Source: Kiritimatiellia bacterium
GTDB taxonomy: Bacteria > Verrucomicrobiota > Kiritimatiellia > RFP12 > UBA1067
Assembly: GCA_900771305.1 (NCBI GenBank)
Contig: CAAGNL010000467.1
Coordinates: forward strand, 1 to 7,129
Length of the DNA: 7,129 nucleotides
Direction of reading: 5' to 3'
Part shown: positions 4,876 to 7,129 of the stretch, piece after piece
Layout of the letters: each line of letters starts with the position of its first letter
Numbering within the stretch: position 1 is the stretch's first letter
Notes under the pieces: model-generated
The model's database searches: none
The model's input: only the letters and a program-made list of their open reading frames with translations
What the model was told of the DNA's origin: nothing
Position numbers and translations under genes: made by a program

Positions 4876-7129
4876 ATGTTGGGGAAGATTGTGATGTATG
4901 TGTGCCTCGCGCTGATGGCGGGGCTGGTTCCGACGATGGTTGTCGTCTGGCTGCGCGAACAGGGCATCCAGCCGATGAAACGGACGATTGCTGCGTTCAG
5001 ACAACTGCCGCTCATCGCGCAGATCGTCATCTTGGCGTTTGTGGCGAATTTCATCGTCTACGGCAGCACGAAGCCGGGATCTGACAATGGCAACAACGGG
5101 ACGGGGGATGACCAGGGCATGGAAAGGGGAGGGAGGGAAGGCGAGGCGGATGCGCAATCGCCGTCCTCGTCTTCTAGGACGCATGCCTTGAGCCTCATCC
5201 CCCGTCCCTCCGATACCGACGAAGCGATACAGGGGTTCACGGCGGATGAGATTGCCGCGGGCGTCGTGCAGACCTGGATCCGCACGGACGAGGCCTGGCG
5301 CTTCGATCTGGCGCCGGGTGCGACGATCATCGAACCGTGGCGGCTGCGCGGCGCGGCGGATGACTGGGCGTCCGTCGACACGACCAATCTGCCGTACGTC
5401 GTCTTTGCCGATGGTCGCCTCCAGGATGACGTGCGGAATCCCCAGGTGATTTATGCGCCGCTTCAAACGGCTCTCGGCGTGGCGCCGGAGGCGAATTGGC
5501 CCCTCATCGCGTCCAGCAACGCCGCCAGCCGCGTCTGGTATCGGGAATCTGACGAGGGGACCGTCTCCGTGACCTGGCAGGATGTGCTCCTCGCCCGCGA
5601 GACGAACATGCCAGTTTCGCTTCAGGCGGTATTCGACGAGAGTGGTCATTTCGTCTACCGCTATGACTTGAAGAATGTAAAATGCAAAATGGAGAATGGA
5701 GAATGGGATACAACTGCGCTGACGAATGCGTTTGTCGGCGTTGTGAACAACGGGCACACGCTCTCCGCCCCGATGAATACGAATGTGACGAGCGTCGGCT
5801 GGTACCGTCTCCACCCCGACGACGCGGAGACGGCCGACCGGGACGGCGATGGTCTTGCGACCCGCGACGAGGTGTTTTTCCACAACACGGATCCGAGCCG
5901 TCCGGATACGGACTGCGACGGCGTCCCCGACGGAGAGGAGATCGCCCGCGGACTTGATCCGCTTGATGCGGACACCGATCACGATGGACTCGTGGATGGG
6001 TCCGATCCCGATCCGCTGGTCGAGACGTCCCTGGCCGACCTCGACGGAGATGGAATCCCCGACGCCTATGAGAACCACTGGTTTGGAGGAACAAATGCCG
6101 TCGACGCCTTGACGGCTCGCGATGATACGGGATTCACGCTTGAAACGAAGCTGATGGGCGGCATGAACCCGACGAACGCGGTGGGAGGACTCCAGGTCGA
6201 GACCGAGGGTGAGTTGGTGGGCTGGAAATTATGGGATGCCTTCGCGGCACGAGCACCGCAGGCAGGAACGGACGTCGTCTATGAGCGGACCGTGCGCGTG
6301 AGTCGGTCGAACACGCTCCAGCAGTTCTATCTTTCGTCCGAGCCTGGAAGCGCCGGGGCGTGGCGCCTTTTCGGAATGAATCTGGAGGTTGAATGGATTG
6401 ATGACGGTGGAGAGGCGAATGTCGTCGTCCTTGACGCCTCCCCGAACCGCGACAGCTGTCGGATTCCACTGTCGTCCAATCTTGTCCAGTCGCTGACCTT
6501 CCGTCTCCGCGCGACGGGGGCGATTCTGGGGTGCCCGACACCCGTTCATCTGCTCGCCTGGGCGCCAGGCGTGTCGATTGAAGGAGGCAGTGCGGGCATT
6601 TCGCTTGACGATGGATCGCTGGCGTATGTGTTCACGAAGGGCGCGGAGAGCCGGATTGAACTTTCGATCGATCGGTCGCGGCGTCCCTGTCATGCTGCGT
6701 TAAGCGCCGATGAACTGGATCTTTCGGGGTTGGGGAGCGTCGTCGCGGATGCGGACATGTGTGGGTTTCGCTATGAGGGGGGAAGGGATGGGGGCTTCAT
6801 CCGCGCGGAGGGACCTGGCATTTATGACTTCCCGACATTTGAGGTGGGGGCGTCTGGAGCGCGTGCACCACAGGCGGTACAGGCGCTTCGTGCTCCCCGT
6901 GTACTTGTTCCGAGAAGACGTCGATTGATCGTTCTCGAGCCAGGCATTGGTTGGGAGGGAGAACATAGTAGTCTCGGAGACGGTTGTGGAGACTGGCTGG
7001 CGTGGGATGAGGGATTCTACGAGATTGTCGACGCCTATCCGCTTGACAGCGCATGTCTGCGAAGGGGCTGGTTGCGTTCTTCCGGAGGTGGTAGAAGCTG
7101 TGCCTGCGAGGGGCGTGTCTCGTCTGGAA
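4876..7129 (+). CDS. Membrane-anchored TSP3 calcium-repeat surface protein, open at the window end
   Basis: The frame has no stop from 4867 to the window end, so at least 751 residues are encoded and the C-terminus is missing. Tandem ATGs lie at 4873 and 4876; I prefer 4876 because GAGGA (4865-4869) is then 6 nt away. Helices at about residues 4-25 and 44-63 flank a basic loop (R27, K35, R36, R42), so by the positive-inside rule the loop is cytoplasmic and the long C-terminus lies outside. A Gly/Asp/Ser-rich linker (64-105) follows. Residues 321-402 carry thrombospondin type 3-like calcium motifs: DRDGDG, DTDCDGVPDGEE, DADTDHDGLVDG and DLDGDGIPDAYENHWFGG. The rest looks beta-rich and is not recognised. 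Residues 267-278 (NVKCKMENGEWD) come from an in-frame heptamer repeat. Likely a cell-surface or envelope protein working with the adjacent small exported protein; TSP3 class is confident, role is not. Confidence 0.85.
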   Translation, partial: MLGKIVMYVCLALMAGLVPTMVVVWLREQGIQPMKRTIAAFRQLPLIAQIVILAFVANFIVYGSTKPGSDNGNNGTGDDQGMERGGREGEADAQSPSSSSRTHALSLIPRPSDTDEAIQGFTADEIAAGVVQTWIRTDEAWRFDLAPGATIIEPWRLRGAADDWASVDTTNLPYVVFADGRLQDDVRNPQVIYAPLQTALGVAPEANWPLIASSNAASRVWYRESDEGTVSVTWQDVLLARETNMPVSLQAVFDESGHFVYRYDLKNVKCKMENGEWDTTALTNAFVGVVNNGHTLSAPMNTNVTSVGWYRLHPDDAETADRDGDGLATRDEVFFHNTDPSRPDTDCDGVPDGEEIARGLDPLDADTDHDGLVDGSDPDPLVETSLADLDGDGIPDAYENHWFGGTNAVDALTARDDTGFTLETKLMGGMNPTNAVGGLQVETEGELVGWKLWDAFAARAPQAGTDVVYERTVRVSRSNTLQQFYLSSEPGSAGAWRLFGMNLEVEWIDDGGEANVVVLDASPNRDSCRIPLSSNLVQSLTFRLRATGAILGCPTPVHLLAWAPGVSIEGGSAGISLDDGSLAYVFTKGAESRIELSIDRSRRPCHAALSADELDLSGLGSVVADADMCGFRYEGGRDGGFIRAEGPGIYDFPTFEVGASGARAPQAVQALRAPRVLVPRRRRLIVLEPGIGWEGEHSSLGDGCGDWLAWDEGFYEIVDAYPLDSACLRRGWLRSSGGGRSCACEGRVSSG
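5674..5708 (+). repeat. Heptamer tract (AATGNAA/AATGGAG type) within coding sequence
   Basis: Five exact 7-bp units: AATGTAA, AATGCAA, AATGGAG, AATGGAG and AATGGGA. They sit inside the TSP3 protein gene upstream of its calcium motifs and are read without a stop, giving the Lys- and Glu-containing stretch NVKCKMENGEW. The local base use (AT-rich, Lys AAA codons) is unlike the surrounding GC-rich codons, which marks it as a recent insertion. Confidence 0.8.

Noticed and set aside
5101..5145. G-rich stretch as a second G-quadruplex or fourth repeat tract
   Set aside because: The first loop is 8 nt, beyond the usual limit, and the 7-bp phasing is poor; it is explained as coding for a Gly/Glu linker.
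4705..6078. 457-codon open frame on the minus strand
   Set aside because: It lies antisense to the TSP3 gene, whose plus frame has clear helices and calcium motifs. The minus product is Arg/Ile/Val-rich without domains, and part of it (SILHFAFYIL type) is only the reverse reading of the heptamer repeat.

Overview
The window has the look of a high-GC member of the PVC bacteria, most likely Kiritimatiellota or Lentisphaerota. That assignment is an inference. It rests on a TSP3-type calcium-repeat exported protein with a two-helix N-terminus, a small exported partner protein carrying one EF-hand loop, and an abundance of short degenerate tandem repeats of 7 or 9 bp inside and between genes. There is no rRNA, tRNA, CRISPR array, transposase or integrase in the window.

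Layout. Positions 3-1058 are the C-terminal part of an O-antigen-ligase-like polytopic membrane protein, interrupted in frame by a 131-bp inverted-repeat element. It overlaps by 16 bp a GTG-started gene (1043-1588) for an exported protein with eight cysteines and no recognised family. From about 1250 to 2430 the base composition becomes visibly less GC-rich. This stretch holds a frameshifted paralogue of that exported protein without a signal peptide (1628-2055), a 26-codon ORF with a good ribosome binding site (2069-2149), and a small basic ORF (2189-2407). It reads like a partly decayed accessory patch.

From 2395 to 4159 is a self-contained two-component operon. It has a consensus extended -10 promoter that would give an almost leaderless message, an OmpR/PhoB-type response regulator, an overlapping small histidine kinase with two membrane helices and hardly any sensor loop, a heptamer repeat tract with G-quadruplex potential, and a good intrinsic terminator.

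Immediately after the terminator, 4168-4208 carries three 11-bp direct repeats plus one inverted half-site, just upstream of a likely -10 box. This is the geometry expected of an OmpR/PhoB-family operator. It precedes an exported 189-residue EF-hand-loop protein (4247-4816) and a membrane-anchored TSP3 protein (4876 to the window end, open). My working model, an inference, is that the two-component pair controls this downstream calcium-binding envelope pair.

Three different heptamer repeat families (4016-4108, 4813-4854, 5674-5708) and one 9-bp family (609-689) lie in the window. Two supply the stop codon of the gene before them and two are translated in frame, so repeat expansion appears to be shaping protein ends and linkers here.
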